DNA from: Thermoproteota archaeon | GTDB taxonomy: Archaea > Korarchaeota > Korarchaeia > Korarchaeales > Korarchaeaceae | Assembly: GCA_030130125.1 (NCBI GenBank) | Contig: JARZZM010000025.1 | Span: 1-55,302, forward strand | Direction of reading: 5' to 3' | Length of the DNA stretch: 55,302 nt | Shown here: piece after piece, positions 16,800-24,918 of the stretch | How positions within the stretch are numbered: position 1 is the first letter of the stretch | How the letters are laid out: the number at the start of each line of letters is the position of its first letter | Notes under the pieces: model-generated | What the model was told of the DNA's origin: nothing | The model's input: the letters and a program-made list of their open reading frames with translations, nothing else | The model's database searches: none | Position numbers and translations under genes: made by a program

Positions 16800-17579
16800 G
16801 TGGTGGTGCTCTTGGCTGAAAGTAAGGAGGAGTACGTACTGATCACTGAGAACCTCACCAAGAGGTTCGGTGGTCTCATAGCAGTAAACAACGTCTCCCT
16901 AAAAGTCAAAAGAAATTCCATGACCATGCTCATGGGTCCGAATGGTGCCGGTAAATCTACTTTCGTCAACACATGTACTGGTGTGCTAAAGCCTGATGGA
17001 GGTAAGGTAATATTCGATGGCGTTGATATAACGGGCTGGCCCCCGCACAAAGTTTACAGGGCTGGTTTCGTTAGGACCTTCCAGATCCCCGCTCCCTTCT
17101 TGGGGCTCACCGTCCTAGAGAACGTACTTGCGGCTATGAGCCACTCAGGGGAGAGTCCGCTGAAGGCTCCTATAAAATCTCTATGGATAGAAGAGGAAGA
17201 GGAGAAGGTGAAGAAGGCATTTGAGATATTGAGGCACGTGGGACTAGAGGATCACTGGGATAAGCTCGCTGTCACCTTGGGAGGAGGTCAGCTTAAGATG
17301 CTAGAGGTATCTAGGGCCCTCGCAACGGGAGCTAAGCTAATAGCCCTCGATGAGCCAATAGGCGGAGTGGATCCTGCCTACGCTGGTGAGATCCTGACTT
17401 ACGTAAGCAACCTCAGGAAGCAGTGGGATGTCAGCTTCCTCCTGATAGAGCACAGGATAGATATAGCCCTGCCCTTCGCTGATTACGTGTACGTCCTTGA
17501 TAGGGGGACTTTAATCGCAGAGGGACTGCCTGACGAGGTCGCGAATAACCCCAAGGTAATCGAGATATACATAGGATGA
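16800..17579 (+). CDS. livG: Branched-chain amino acid ABC transporter, ATP-binding protein LivG
   Basis: 259 residues from GTG 16800; TTG 16812 with an upstream GGTGGTG is an alternative. Walker A is GPNGAGKST (about 45-53), the signature reads LGGGQLKMLE, Walker B is LIALDEPIGGVDP, and the switch histidine is in LLIEHRID. The LivG-specific insertion after the Q-loop (FVRTFQIPAPFLGLTVLENVL) is present. It powers uptake with LivF and the LivHM channel. Four bases separate it from the next open frame. Confidence 0.93.
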   Translation: MVVLLAESKEEYVLITENLTKRFGGLIAVNNVSLKVKRNSMTMLMGPNGAGKSTFVNTCTGVLKPDGGKVIFDGVDITGWPPHKVYRAGFVRTFQIPAPFLGLTVLENVLAAMSHSGESPLKAPIKSLWIEEEEEKVKKAFEILRHVGLEDHWDKLAVTLGGGQLKMLEVSRALATGAKLIALDEPIGGVDPAYAGEILTYVSNLRKQWDVSFLLIEHRIDIALPFADYVYVLDRGTLIAEGLPDEVANNPKVIEIYIG

Positions 17580-17594
17580 GGGTTGGGTGATCTT

Positions 17595-18311
17595 ATGGCT
17601 ATACTGGAGACGAAGGGTTTGTATTCTGGATATGGAAAGTTAGAAGTACTGTTCGACATAAACTTCGAAGTGAGAGAGGGAGAGATAACTGTGGTTGTTG
17701 GGCCTAACGGCGCGGGCAAGACCACTCTCCTTAACAGCATAATGGGGATAGCCACCATTCACAAGGGCCAAGTACTTTTCGAGGGACAGGATGTCACTAA
17801 GGTCCCGGCCTATAAGAAGGCTAGAATGGGTATAGCGTACCTGCCCCAGCTGGGGAATGTGGCCTCGGGATTGAGCGTCGAGGAGAACTTGAAGATAGCG
17901 GGCTACCTTCTACCTAGGGAAGAGGTTCCTGAGAGGATCGAGGAGATTCTTGACATGTTCCCTAGGCTGAGGGAGTTCAGGAAGAGGAAAGCAGGAACCT
18001 TGAGTGGTGGAGAAAGGAGAATGCTTGCAATAGGGATGGCCCTTATGAGAAGGCCCAAAGTACTCATGTTGGACGAGATGACTACCGACCTAGCTCCCAT
18101 CCTAGTGAAGCAGGTCCTTAACAAGGTGGTTGAGCTAAGAGATGAATATCACCAGACCATAGTTATGGTCGAGCAGCACGCAAAGAGAGCGCTGGAGGTC
18201 GGGGATAGGGGATACCTTCTAGTAAGCGGGACTATGAGATATGAAGGGGAAGCCAAAGAACTACTGGAGCATCCTCAGTTCGCTAAGCTGTACTTAGGCA
18301 TAATCAAGTGA
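17595..18311 (+). CDS. livF: Branched-chain amino acid ABC transporter, ATP-binding protein LivF
   Basis: 238 residues from ATG 17595, which has GGGTGATC just upstream; TTG 17583 is less likely. Walker A GPNGAGKTT, signature LSGGERRML, Walker B VLMLDEMTTDLAP and switch VMVEQHAKRAL are all present. The usual P-S after LDE is M-T here, a mild variant that keeps the catalytic glutamate. It completes the five-gene Liv transporter split over two divergent units (livHM and livK-livGF). Confidence 0.93.
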   Translation: MAILETKGLYSGYGKLEVLFDINFEVREGEITVVVGPNGAGKTTLLNSIMGIATIHKGQVLFEGQDVTKVPAYKKARMGIAYLPQLGNVASGLSVEENLKIAGYLLPREEVPERIEEILDMFPRLREFRKRKAGTLSGGERRMLAIGMALMRRPKVLMLDEMTTDLAPILVKQVLNKVVELRDEYHQTIVMVEQHAKRALEVGDRGYLLVSGTMRYEGEAKELLEHPQFAKLYLGIIK

Positions 18312-18402
18312 TGAGGACCCTATTCCTCCACCCTTTTTGCGAGATCATAAGGCTAGAGGTTAGGTTTATCACTAATTCCAATGGGCTTTCTCAGGTGATA
18401 TC

Positions 18403-19680
18403 TTGAGTGTTGAGGATGGGAGGGCCTACCTCCAGAGTGCATACCCAATAATATACCCTATTGTGTTAGAAAGGGCCAAGGGAATTGAAATCTGGGATGT
18501 CGATGGGAACAAGTATCTCGACTTCTTCTCGGGATTCGGAGTTATTAACTACGGTCATTCGCATCCTAAGATAGTCAACGCCGTTAAGGAGCAGATGGAG
18601 AAGATCGCCCACATAGGCATGATCTATTACAACGTTCCCGCTCTCGAGCTTGCCAAGAAGCTCGCGGAAATAGCTCCTGGGGACCTCAAAAAGACGTATT
18701 ATGCTAACAGCGGTACTGAGGCTGTGGAGGGTGCAATAAAGTTGGCCAAGAAGTACTCGGTGAAGGTTCAGGGTAAGACCGGCGCCTATGTCATAGCTTT
18801 CGATTTCGCGTTCCACGGTAGGGGGGCTCTGACCCTCACGCTCACCCATGAGAGAAAGTATAAGAGGCATTTGGGTCACTTCGCTAACTATCCCGGTGTT
18901 GTGCACCTCCCCTCCCCCTACTGCTTCCGGTTCCCGGGAGATGTGGAGACCTGTAAGAGCTACACCTTAGAGAAGGTAGACGAGTACATAAGGTACCATC
19001 TGGGATCAGAGAACGTGGCCGCAATAATAATGGAGCCGGTGATGGGTGAGGGAGGGATAATAGTCCCACCCGATGGCTGGTTAAAGGAACTCGAGAAGAT
19101 CGCTAGGGAGAACGATGTCCTCCTCATAATGGACGAGGTGCAGAGCGGCTTCGGGAGGACCGGTAAGATCTTCGCCCACGAGTGGGAGGATGTCAGAGCC
19201 GATATAATGACCATGGGCAAGGCTTTGGGAGCGGGACTTCCACTTGCCGGCACTATGACGACGGAGGAGGTGGACAAGGCCTGGGAGCCCGGAGATCACA
19301 ATGTGACGTTCTCTGGTAACCCGGTAGCATGCGCAGCGGGACTCGCTGGGGTAGAGGTCATGTTAGAGGAGAAGCTGCATGAGAACGCCCATAAGGTGGG
19401 AGAGTTCATAATGGAGAAGCTCAGGGACTCCGCCCTCCCAGCCATAGGAGAGGTGAGGGGGAGAGGTCTCTTCATAGGGATTGAGCTCGTCAAGAACGGG
19501 AAGAAGCCGAATCCGGAGCTCACGAAGAAGGTAAAAGAGGGAATGTTCAAGAGGGGATACATAATAGGGACCGGCGGCATGTTTGGAAACGTGGTGAGGA
19601 TCGAGCCTCCACTCACAGTCACCATGGATCAGGCCGACAAGATGACTGATGACCTCATTGAGGTAATCAAGTCCTCTTGA
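18403..19680 (+). CDS. Class III aminotransferase (4-aminobutyrate/ornithine type)
   Basis: 425 residues from TTG 18403 with AGGTGAT six bases upstream. Family motifs: NSGTEAVEGAIKLAKK (about 105), the cofactor-contacting DEVQSGFGRTGK (about 245), and the PLP lysine in MGKALGAGLPL (about 273). The closest functional classes are 4-aminobutyrate, acetylornithine and archaeal broad amino acid aminotransferases. Position just after the Liv transporter suggests a catabolic role, passing the amino group to 2-oxoglutarate for GDH to release. The extension CFRFPGDVETCKSY near 175 is typical of the 4-aminobutyrate-like archaeal subgroup. Confidence 0.9.
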   Translation: MSVEDGRAYLQSAYPIIYPIVLERAKGIEIWDVDGNKYLDFFSGFGVINYGHSHPKIVNAVKEQMEKIAHIGMIYYNVPALELAKKLAEIAPGDLKKTYYANSGTEAVEGAIKLAKKYSVKVQGKTGAYVIAFDFAFHGRGALTLTLTHERKYKRHLGHFANYPGVVHLPSPYCFRFPGDVETCKSYTLEKVDEYIRYHLGSENVAAIIMEPVMGEGGIIVPPDGWLKELEKIARENDVLLIMDEVQSGFGRTGKIFAHEWEDVRADIMTMGKALGAGLPLAGTMTTEEVDKAWEPGDHNVTFSGNPVACAAGLAGVEVMLEEKLHENAHKVGEFIMEKLRDSALPAIGEVRGRGLFIGIELVKNGKKPNPELTKKVKEGMFKRGYIIGTGGMFGNVVRIEPPLTVTMDQADKMTDDLIEVIKSS

Positions 19681-19721
19681 ACACCTCTCACATTATTATT
19701 TTATCGCTGGGTGGAATCCGG

Positions 19722-20657
19722 GTGCTTCGATTGAGAGCTGTTGTGACTGGAGGAGCAGGGTTTATAGGCAGCAACTTGACGGCGAAGCTCCTGAAGGATG
19801 GAGCCGAGGTAGTCGTTATCGATAACTTCATGACCGGATCGAGGGAGGTGGCCAACCTCCTCAAGGAAAGGGGCGCGACACTTTTGGAGGGGACCTCCTC
19901 CTCCGTCAGGAAATTGATGCCCGTAGATGTAGTCTTCCACTTAGGCATTCCCTCTTCGAGCCCGATGTATCGAGAGAATCCTGATCTCCTCTCGCTTGCG
20001 GTGAGGGATGCCGTCGCCATATTCGAATATGCCAAGGAGTCGGGTGCAAAGGTCGTTTACGCGTCAACATCCTCCCTATATAACGGGAATGATCCTCCGT
20101 TCACCGAGGATATGCCCGTTTTCCCGACCGACTTCTACACTGAGGGGAGGTACTGGATAGAGAGATTGGCTAAGGTCTACCATGAGCTGTACGGGGTGGA
20201 AAGCGTGGGACTGAGGCTGTTCAGCGTTTATGGGCCTAATGAAAGGCCTAAGGGTTCCTTCGCTAATGTGGCCTCTCAGATGGTATGGGCCGCGCTGGAG
20301 GGCAGATCCTTCGTCATATACGGTGATGGGAAGCAGACTAGAGATTTCATCTACGTAACAGACGTTGTCAGGGCCTTCCTGATGGCTTGGGAGAGGGGTG
20401 AAGATTACGAGGTCTATAACGTTGGTACCGGAAAGGAGACCTCGTTTAATGAGTTAGCTGAGCTGATAAGGAGTTTGGGTCTCGATCTGATGCTGGAGTA
20501 CAGGGAGAACCCGATAAAGAACTATGTTTACAGGACGCTCGCTGACACGAGGAAGGCTGAGCGGGATCTGGGGTTCAAGTATGAGGTGGAGCTGGAAGAA
20601 GGTTTGATGAAGGTCATAAGAGCCTATAGGGAGAAAGGCTTGATCCTTGCGTACTGA
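19722..20657 (+). CDS. NAD-dependent epimerase/dehydratase family protein with altered catalytic lysine
   Basis: 311 residues from GTG 19722; a TATA-like ATTATTTTATC at about 19693-19703 supports this or TTG 19731 rather than the longer frame. The extended SDR fold is clear: TGGAGFIGSNL for NAD, VVIDNF for the adenine ribose, FSVYGPNERP and DGKQTRDFIYVTDV for the nucleotide-sugar side. The catalytic Y-x3-K, normally YGxSK, reads YTEGR, so lysine is replaced by arginine (codon 20148-20150), while the preceding Ser/Thr motif (ASTSSLY) is kept. It may be a UDP-sugar epimerase with altered activity or a binding protein. The neighbouring aminotransferase is upstream on the same strand. Confidence 0.85.
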   Translation: MLRLRAVVTGGAGFIGSNLTAKLLKDGAEVVVIDNFMTGSREVANLLKERGATLLEGTSSSVRKLMPVDVVFHLGIPSSSPMYRENPDLLSLAVRDAVAIFEYAKESGAKVVYASTSSLYNGNDPPFTEDMPVFPTDFYTEGRYWIERLAKVYHELYGVESVGLRLFSVYGPNERPKGSFANVASQMVWAALEGRSFVIYGDGKQTRDFIYVTDVVRAFLMAWERGEDYEVYNVGTGKETSFNELAELIRSLGLDLMLEYRENPIKNYVYRTLADTRKAERDLGFKYEVELEEGLMKVIRAYREKGLILAY

Positions 20658-20741
20658 CAAGCGATATTTCAGCCCGTATCATGCCCTATAGGTGGGGGTC
20701 GATTACCCCTGGGTAAATCATTTTTAAAGTCCCCTCATTCT

Positions 20742-20760
20742 GGGATGGCTATCTCATCCC
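20742..20760. repeat. Inverted repeat GGGATG-N7-CATCCC
   Basis: Six-base perfect arms (20742-20747 and 20755-20760) lie between the epimerase and the HisD-like gene, just downstream of a TATA-like TTTTTAAAG at 20721-20729 and upstream of a second one at 20784-20792. It could be an operator or leader hairpin. Confidence 0.3.
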
Positions 20761-20783
20761 CCCTTAGGTAGAGGGCGCCCATC

Positions 20784-20792
20784 ATTTTAAGG
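20784..20792 (+). promoter_or_regulatory. TATA box of the HisD-like gene
   Basis: ATTTTAAGG is 22-30 bases before GTG 20814, which predicts a leaderless or nearly leaderless transcript and supports that start. Confidence 0.45.
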
Positions 20793-20813
20793 ATAGCCCG
20801 ATCATAAGGCAGG

Positions 20814-22076
20814 GTGATACCCCTGCGCATTTTGAAAGGTAAGGATGCGTGGAAATTCCTAGTCGAACTGGAATCCCGTGAGATAGATCTGGCTGTTTTC
20901 AGGGAATCGGTGAAGCCCATTATAGAGCAGATCAAGTTGAGAGAGGACGAGGCCGTATCCGAGTTCACTGAGAGGCTTTATGGCGTTAAACTCTCACCGG
21001 AGGAGTTTCAGGTAAGTGAAGATGCTATGGATGAGGCCCTCTCCCAGATCGGCCGAGACCTAGACACCATCGAGGAGCTTGTGGAAAGAGTTAGAGAGTT
21101 CTACTCGATGCAAAGGGTGGAGGACTTCGTGGTGAGGAGAAATGAGAGTGAGTACGGCGTCAGGTGGATTCCCCTTGAGAGGATAGGAATTCATGTTCCG
21201 GAAGGCGAGGGGTTCTCTTACTTCTCCACCTTGATATACACCGCCGTACCCGCGAAAGTGGCTGGCGTCCATCAGATCTACGTATTCACCCCACCTCTTG
21301 CTGGCGGTCAGGTCAGTCCCTATCTCCTAGCTGCCGCGAAGCTCTCAGGCGTCAAGAAGATGTACAGGATCGGGGGTCCCGTGGCGGTCGCCGCCATGGC
21401 TTACGGAACTACGACGATACAGGAGGTCCAGAAGATATTCGGAACAGGGGATCTGCTCTTCATGGTAGCCAAGAGAATGGTCTCCCCAGATGTAGCGGTG
21501 GACTTCCCATCTTCTCCTGTCGAACACGTGGTCGTCGTCGGAAGGGGAGTTGACGCCGAGAGGGTGGCTTGGGAGTTGGTGTCTCAAGCCGAGCACGGAC
21601 TAGATACATTCCTAATGGTGCTAACGGTGGATGAGGCTCTCGCCAATGATATCGCGAAGGAGATAGAGGAGATACTGGATGGCCTCTCCATGCCCGCCGT
21701 CGATGACGCCAGTGTCCTAGTGCTAGGTAGCTGGAGGGAAGTAGAGGAGGCCGTAGATGTTATATCTCCGGCCAGAGTGCTCGTGCTCGGAGATCCTGGT
21801 GAGGAGCTGAGGTTCACCAATGTTGGAGCTGTGATTTGGGACACTCCATCTCCCCTAGCGGATTATGCCCTCGGTGTACCCCAGAGACTACCCTCATCCA
21901 GGTATAGCAGGTTCAGAGGTCCTCTAACCCTGTTCGACTTCATGAAGTCGGTCCTGACGGTTAGGGGGAGTGATGAACTGGTGAAGGAGTTCGGAGACCT
22001 ATCTGTCAGGATAGCTAAGTTGGAGGGTATGGATTTCCACGCGAGGTACATAGAGAGGTTTATGAGGGGCCAGTAG
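20814..22076 (+). CDS. Histidinol dehydrogenase family protein lacking the catalytic Glu-His pair
   Basis: 420 residues, full HisD length and colinear with the family: HVPEG (127), TAVPAKVAGV (143), GGPVAVAAMAYG (188), SQAEH (257-261), LADYALGVPQRLP (348-360), and GMDFHAR (406-412). The zinc ligands Q258, H261, D350 and H410 are kept. The catalytic Glu-His, normally in the PEHLE box, is replaced by A320-R321 in ISPARVLVL. GPGNxYV also reads GTGDLLF. The enzyme oxidises histidinol to histidine in two NAD-dependent steps in its canonical form; this copy probably does something else. No other his genes are in the window, which also argues against histidine synthesis. Confidence 0.87.
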   Translation: MIPLRILKGKDAWKFLVELESREIDLAVFRESVKPIIEQIKLREDEAVSEFTERLYGVKLSPEEFQVSEDAMDEALSQIGRDLDTIEELVERVREFYSMQRVEDFVVRRNESEYGVRWIPLERIGIHVPEGEGFSYFSTLIYTAVPAKVAGVHQIYVFTPPLAGGQVSPYLLAAAKLSGVKKMYRIGGPVAVAAMAYGTTTIQEVQKIFGTGDLLFMVAKRMVSPDVAVDFPSSPVEHVVVVGRGVDAERVAWELVSQAEHGLDTFLMVLTVDEALANDIAKEIEEILDGLSMPAVDDASVLVLGSWREVEEAVDVISPARVLVLGDPGEELRFTNVGAVIWDTPSPLADYALGVPQRLPSSRYSRFRGPLTLFDFMKSVLTVRGSDELVKEFGDLSVRIAKLEGMDFHARYIERFMRGQ

Positions 22077-22142
22077 CTTGGGTGATGGTTATATAGTCCT
22101 CATCGGAAGGTATGTTGAGACCCGGGGGGTGCCGGGTGGTTA

Positions 22143-23186
22143 ATGTCCTGCATGCTTGAAAGGGAGAAGTACGCTGACTACCTCGCCAGCGCCATAAAGG
22201 AGGAGTCCCCTTGGATAATTGAGATGAGGGCGGGTGTGTCCCTTCTGGCCACCAGAGAATATGAGGTGGACGGAAAGAGCGTCCGCTCCGGTTTCATTGT
22301 TAACCTGATCCCATCTCCTGACAGGCCTAGGGTCGGTAGGGTTGATCCCCTAGTCCTAATCGATGATGGGGGAGATTGGAGGGTTGTGGACTCCCTGTGG
22401 ACCTTGGGCAGGCTGGCCGGTGGTAGTACGGCGTCCGCCTTCGCGCAAAATCCCATAATAATGCTGGATGCTTCGTCGGGTCCGGCCATAATCAGGAGGA
22501 TGCTTCCTAGGACCAAAGAACTCGCGTCTATTTCCTCTGAATACCCTGAGATCCTCACTAGAGCGTCGGACAACTCATCAGTCATAGGGGAGAAGCCCCT
22601 CGAGGAGATTCACTCCATTCTCTCCAATCTGATACCCTACCTCTACGACATGAATATGGACATAAGGGGTAAGATCAACATTCTACTCGGAAGCTGGGGA
22701 GTAGAGGAGTTCAGGAAGCAGTTCTCAATGAGCCTAGAGGCCATCAGGGTTATTGAGGATGAGGCTCAGAGCACCTACGACAACCTCAGTCAGCTTGTCA
22801 GGGTTGACGAGTTCGTAGCTTTGAGAGAGGAGGAGTTCTCCATAGTAGGCGACAGTGCCGAGATAACCCAGAGGATATCATTGGGTTGGATCTTCTATTC
22901 ACTAGGTAGGAGACCTACGGGTGAGGCCTACACCAAGGAGTTCTATAACGAGCTTGGAAAGAGAGACCTAGATGAGTGGATAGACCCTGAAGACATGTCC
23001 CGCTGGAAGGAAGTCATGATAGAGGCCATCAAAGAAGTCTTGAGGAAGTGGGTCGAAGAAAGGGCGAACAAATTGAGCGAAGAGCCGGAACTGGATAGCA
23101 GGAGCTCCACGCTTGAGAGGATGGTCAGGGGATTCTCTGAGGAGGAAGAGCGCAAGATAAGCGGGAGCTTGGAGAGATTCTTCTGA
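22143..23186 (+). CDS. Hypothetical protein, 347 residues
   Basis: A soluble acidic protein with no motif I recognise. ATG 22143 has a TATA-like GTTATATAG at 22088-22096; ATG 22152 is also possible. The N-terminal 120 residues look alpha/beta, with GFIVNLIPSPDRPRVGRVDP and NPIIMLDASSG; the remainder is mainly helical and highly charged, ending in a Glu/Arg/Lys-rich region (from about 265) that may form coiled coils. Codon use matches its neighbours. It is 66 bases after the HisD-like gene on the same strand. No function is offered. Confidence 0.7.
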   Translation: MSCMLEREKYADYLASAIKEESPWIIEMRAGVSLLATREYEVDGKSVRSGFIVNLIPSPDRPRVGRVDPLVLIDDGGDWRVVDSLWTLGRLAGGSTASAFAQNPIIMLDASSGPAIIRRMLPRTKELASISSEYPEILTRASDNSSVIGEKPLEEIHSILSNLIPYLYDMNMDIRGKINILLGSWGVEEFRKQFSMSLEAIRVIEDEAQSTYDNLSQLVRVDEFVALREEEFSIVGDSAEITQRISLGWIFYSLGRRPTGEAYTKEFYNELGKRDLDEWIDPEDMSRWKEVMIEAIKEVLRKWVEERANKLSEEPELDSRSSTLERMVRGFSEEEERKISGSLERFF

Positions 23187-23593
23187 GGACGATTGAAGGA
23201 TCGCTTGAGGGAACCCGAGAGGGGTGGGGGAACCGAGATCGGTGGCTATATAAACCCCCCCCCCCCCCTCCCCCCCCCTCCTAGCCAATCGAGTCCTCAT
23301 AAATTGGATGAGAAGCGTTCTGATATGAAAAGAGCATTTTTAGTGATCTTTACAAACTAAAATAGTTATAAGAACCGCTTAAAGCTTGAGAAAACAGGTG
23401 AGAACTTGAAATTGAGAGTTTAACAATATCTTTTTCGATTTAGTTATCCTAGCTCATTAGGGAACCCTTCTAGACGCTATAAACCCGGATATAAACGCTC
23501 TATCCCTCCTCTAAAGCTTCCAGATCTCTTTTCATAATATTTTTAAAGAGCTAGAGCGGTCTCACCATGAGATGGGGGTGGAGGTGCGGTAAA
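23187..23593. other. Intergenic region with poly-C tract
   Basis: About 400 bases with no convincing gene. It holds a TATA-like CTATATAAA at 23246-23254 directly followed by a C14-T-C9-T-CC tract (23255-23281), so the minus strand carries two long G runs. Beyond this the DNA is AT-rich, with several further TATA-like elements (CTATAAACC near 23477, GATATAAACG near 23488, and AATATTTTTAAAG at about 23537-23549) close to speD. The last one is the likely speD promoter. No hairpin terminator or RNA gene could be supported. Confidence 0.55.
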
Positions 23594-23986
23594 ATGGTGA
23601 AGGCCTTTGAGTTCCATGTGGTCGGTGAGCTCCTCGATGTGGAACCCGAGATGCTCGATGACGTGGAATTCGTCCAGAGCGCGCTGGTTGAGGCGGTTCT
23701 GAGATCCGGTCTCACACTATTCGACGTGTTAAGTCAGAGGAGGCCGGAGGGAGGCGTCCTGAGCATAGCAATTATAGGGGAATCGCACGCAGCCGTGCAC
23801 ACGTGGCCCGATCGCGGACTGGTCACTGTGGCGATATCTTCCTGTAAGGACGCTGAGAGCACCTGGCAGGTATTCATCGAGCTGAAGAGAATCTTCAGGG
23901 CTAAGAGGCACAAGGCTATAGAGATGAGGAGCGGTATCCCGCTCATGGAAAGGATAGAGGGACTCCCCGTGGAGGCCCTCGCCTGA
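23594..23986 (+). CDS. speD: S-adenosylmethionine decarboxylase proenzyme
   Basis: 130 residues from ATG 23594, which follows GGAGGTG; the ATG at 23567 is upstream of this ribosome binding site. It belongs to the small bacterial/archaeal class. S64 in GESH is the self-cleavage residue that becomes the pyruvoyl cofactor, H69 lies in HTWP, and C84 in SSCKD matches the catalytic cysteine. It makes decarboxylated SAM for polyamine synthesis; some archaeal members of this family are arginine decarboxylases instead, and these cannot be told apart by eye. A second, residue-depleted paralogue occurs at 49300. Confidence 0.9.
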   Translation: MVKAFEFHVVGELLDVEPEMLDDVEFVQSALVEAVLRSGLTLFDVLSQRRPEGGVLSIAIIGESHAAVHTWPDRGLVTVAISSCKDAESTWQVFIELKRIFRAKRHKAIEMRSGIPLMERIEGLPVEALA

Positions 23987-23990
23987 CAAG

Positions 23991-24806
23991 CTACCTCCTC
24001 TTCACCTCGAACCTTATCTTACCGAATCCCGCATTTCTCATGTATCCGACTCCCACCAATTCCGCGAACCTCAGGTAGGTGTTGAGCCACGTGGCCATCT
24101 CCTCATGGGAGCCTGAGTGCCATTCTGGATGATCCACCACCTTGTAATTTACCCAGCCCATGAAGCCAACCAACGTCCTGCCCTCACTTATCTCGACAGG
24201 TTTCGTTGTGCACAACTCATATCCGGTCTCCACGACACTCAAATCGGCCCACATGGACATTATCCTAGTCTCCGGCCCTTTCTTAGGTGACAGCGCATTC
24301 CAGACCGCGGATGCTGACGAGACCACCATCTTGGAGTTAGGATATAGGTAGCAGTATGGGGTCGACGTCCTCCTGAAGCATGTGGGAGTGAGGAACCTTA
24401 TCCTGAAGTTCTTGCAAGGCTGATCCTGTATGAAGTCCTCTATATCTATCTCTTGGTAAGAGTACCCCACCACCTTAAATAGCACATCCCTTATCTTTAT
24501 GGTGGGTTTCTTGTAAATCCATCCCTTCACGGCTTCTGCGAGAGTCTTATCGTCGAATATGATGACCGATCCCCTGTATTCAGATCCCGAATATACGAGA
24601 TCATCTTGGAAGCCGCAAGGTAGCTGCCTCCTGTCCCTGAGGAAGGCCTCGATGAATATCTTGTTGGAGGACATCTCTAAAGCCTTTGCCAGTAGAGGGT
24701 TCTGAGATGATAGAGCTTTAAACAGAGCACGCCTCAGAGGAGGCCCCGTGAAGGGAACTATACCCTCACCCTGACTTACAGCCTCTATCTCTATCACTGA
24801 GATCAT
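23991..24806 (-). CDS. cas6: Cas6-like CRISPR RNA endoribonuclease (RAMP)
   Basis: 271 residues. The N-terminal FTGPPLRRALFKAL, a central FRIRFLTPTCFRR and the C-terminal pair GFMGWVNYKV and LVGVGYMRNAGFGKIRFE match the two-ferredoxin-fold Cas6 architecture, with the glycine-rich loop near the end that contacts the repeat RNA. Cas6 cuts pre-crRNA within repeats. No histidine is obvious in the usual N-terminal catalytic position. No repeat array or other cas gene is present in the window. A TATA-like element at 24839-24846 gives it its own promoter. It converges on speD with a 4-base gap. Confidence 0.72.
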   Translation of the reverse strand: MISVIEIEAVSQGEGIVPFTGPPLRRALFKALSSQNPLLAKALEMSSNKIFIEAFLRDRRQLPCGFQDDLVYSGSEYRGSVIIFDDKTLAEAVKGWIYKKPTIKIRDVLFKVVGYSYQEIDIEDFIQDQPCKNFRIRFLTPTCFRRTSTPYCYLYPNSKMVVSSASAVWNALSPKKGPETRIMSMWADLSVVETGYELCTTKPVEISEGRTLVGFMGWVNYKVVDHPEWHSGSHEEMATWLNTYLRFAELVGVGYMRNAGFGKIRFEVKRR

Positions 24807-24838
24807 TTTTTAGATCCCCGTTTCCCGTAAATGCTCTT

Positions 24839-24846
24839 CTTTAAAA
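24839..24846 (-). promoter_or_regulatory. TATA box of the cas6-like gene
   Basis: TTTTAAAG on the minus strand, about 35 bases before ATG 24806. It lies back to back with the promoter of the UPF0200 gene. Confidence 0.45.
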
Positions 24847-24885
24847 CCACTCTCCCCGGATGAACCCTGACGTTGTGTGGGCTGA

Positions 24886-24896
24886 TCTTTATATGG
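24886..24896 (+). promoter_or_regulatory. TATA box of the UPF0200 kinase-like gene
   Basis: TCTTTATATGG, centred 27 bases before ATG 24919, which predicts a leaderless transcript and supports that start. Confidence 0.55.
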
Positions 24897-24918
24897 ATGC
24901 CGGGATCCCGCCCCCTAG

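Noticed and set aside
17280-17300. LivG signature LGGGQ as a damaged ABC motif
   Set aside because: LivG proteins commonly depart from LSGGQ, and Walker A, Walker B and the switch histidine are intact, so this is normal variation.
23300-23345. Possible C/D box small RNA (GATGAGA, CTGA, TATGAAA)
   Set aside because: Only one box is close to consensus and no second D box is at a proper distance.
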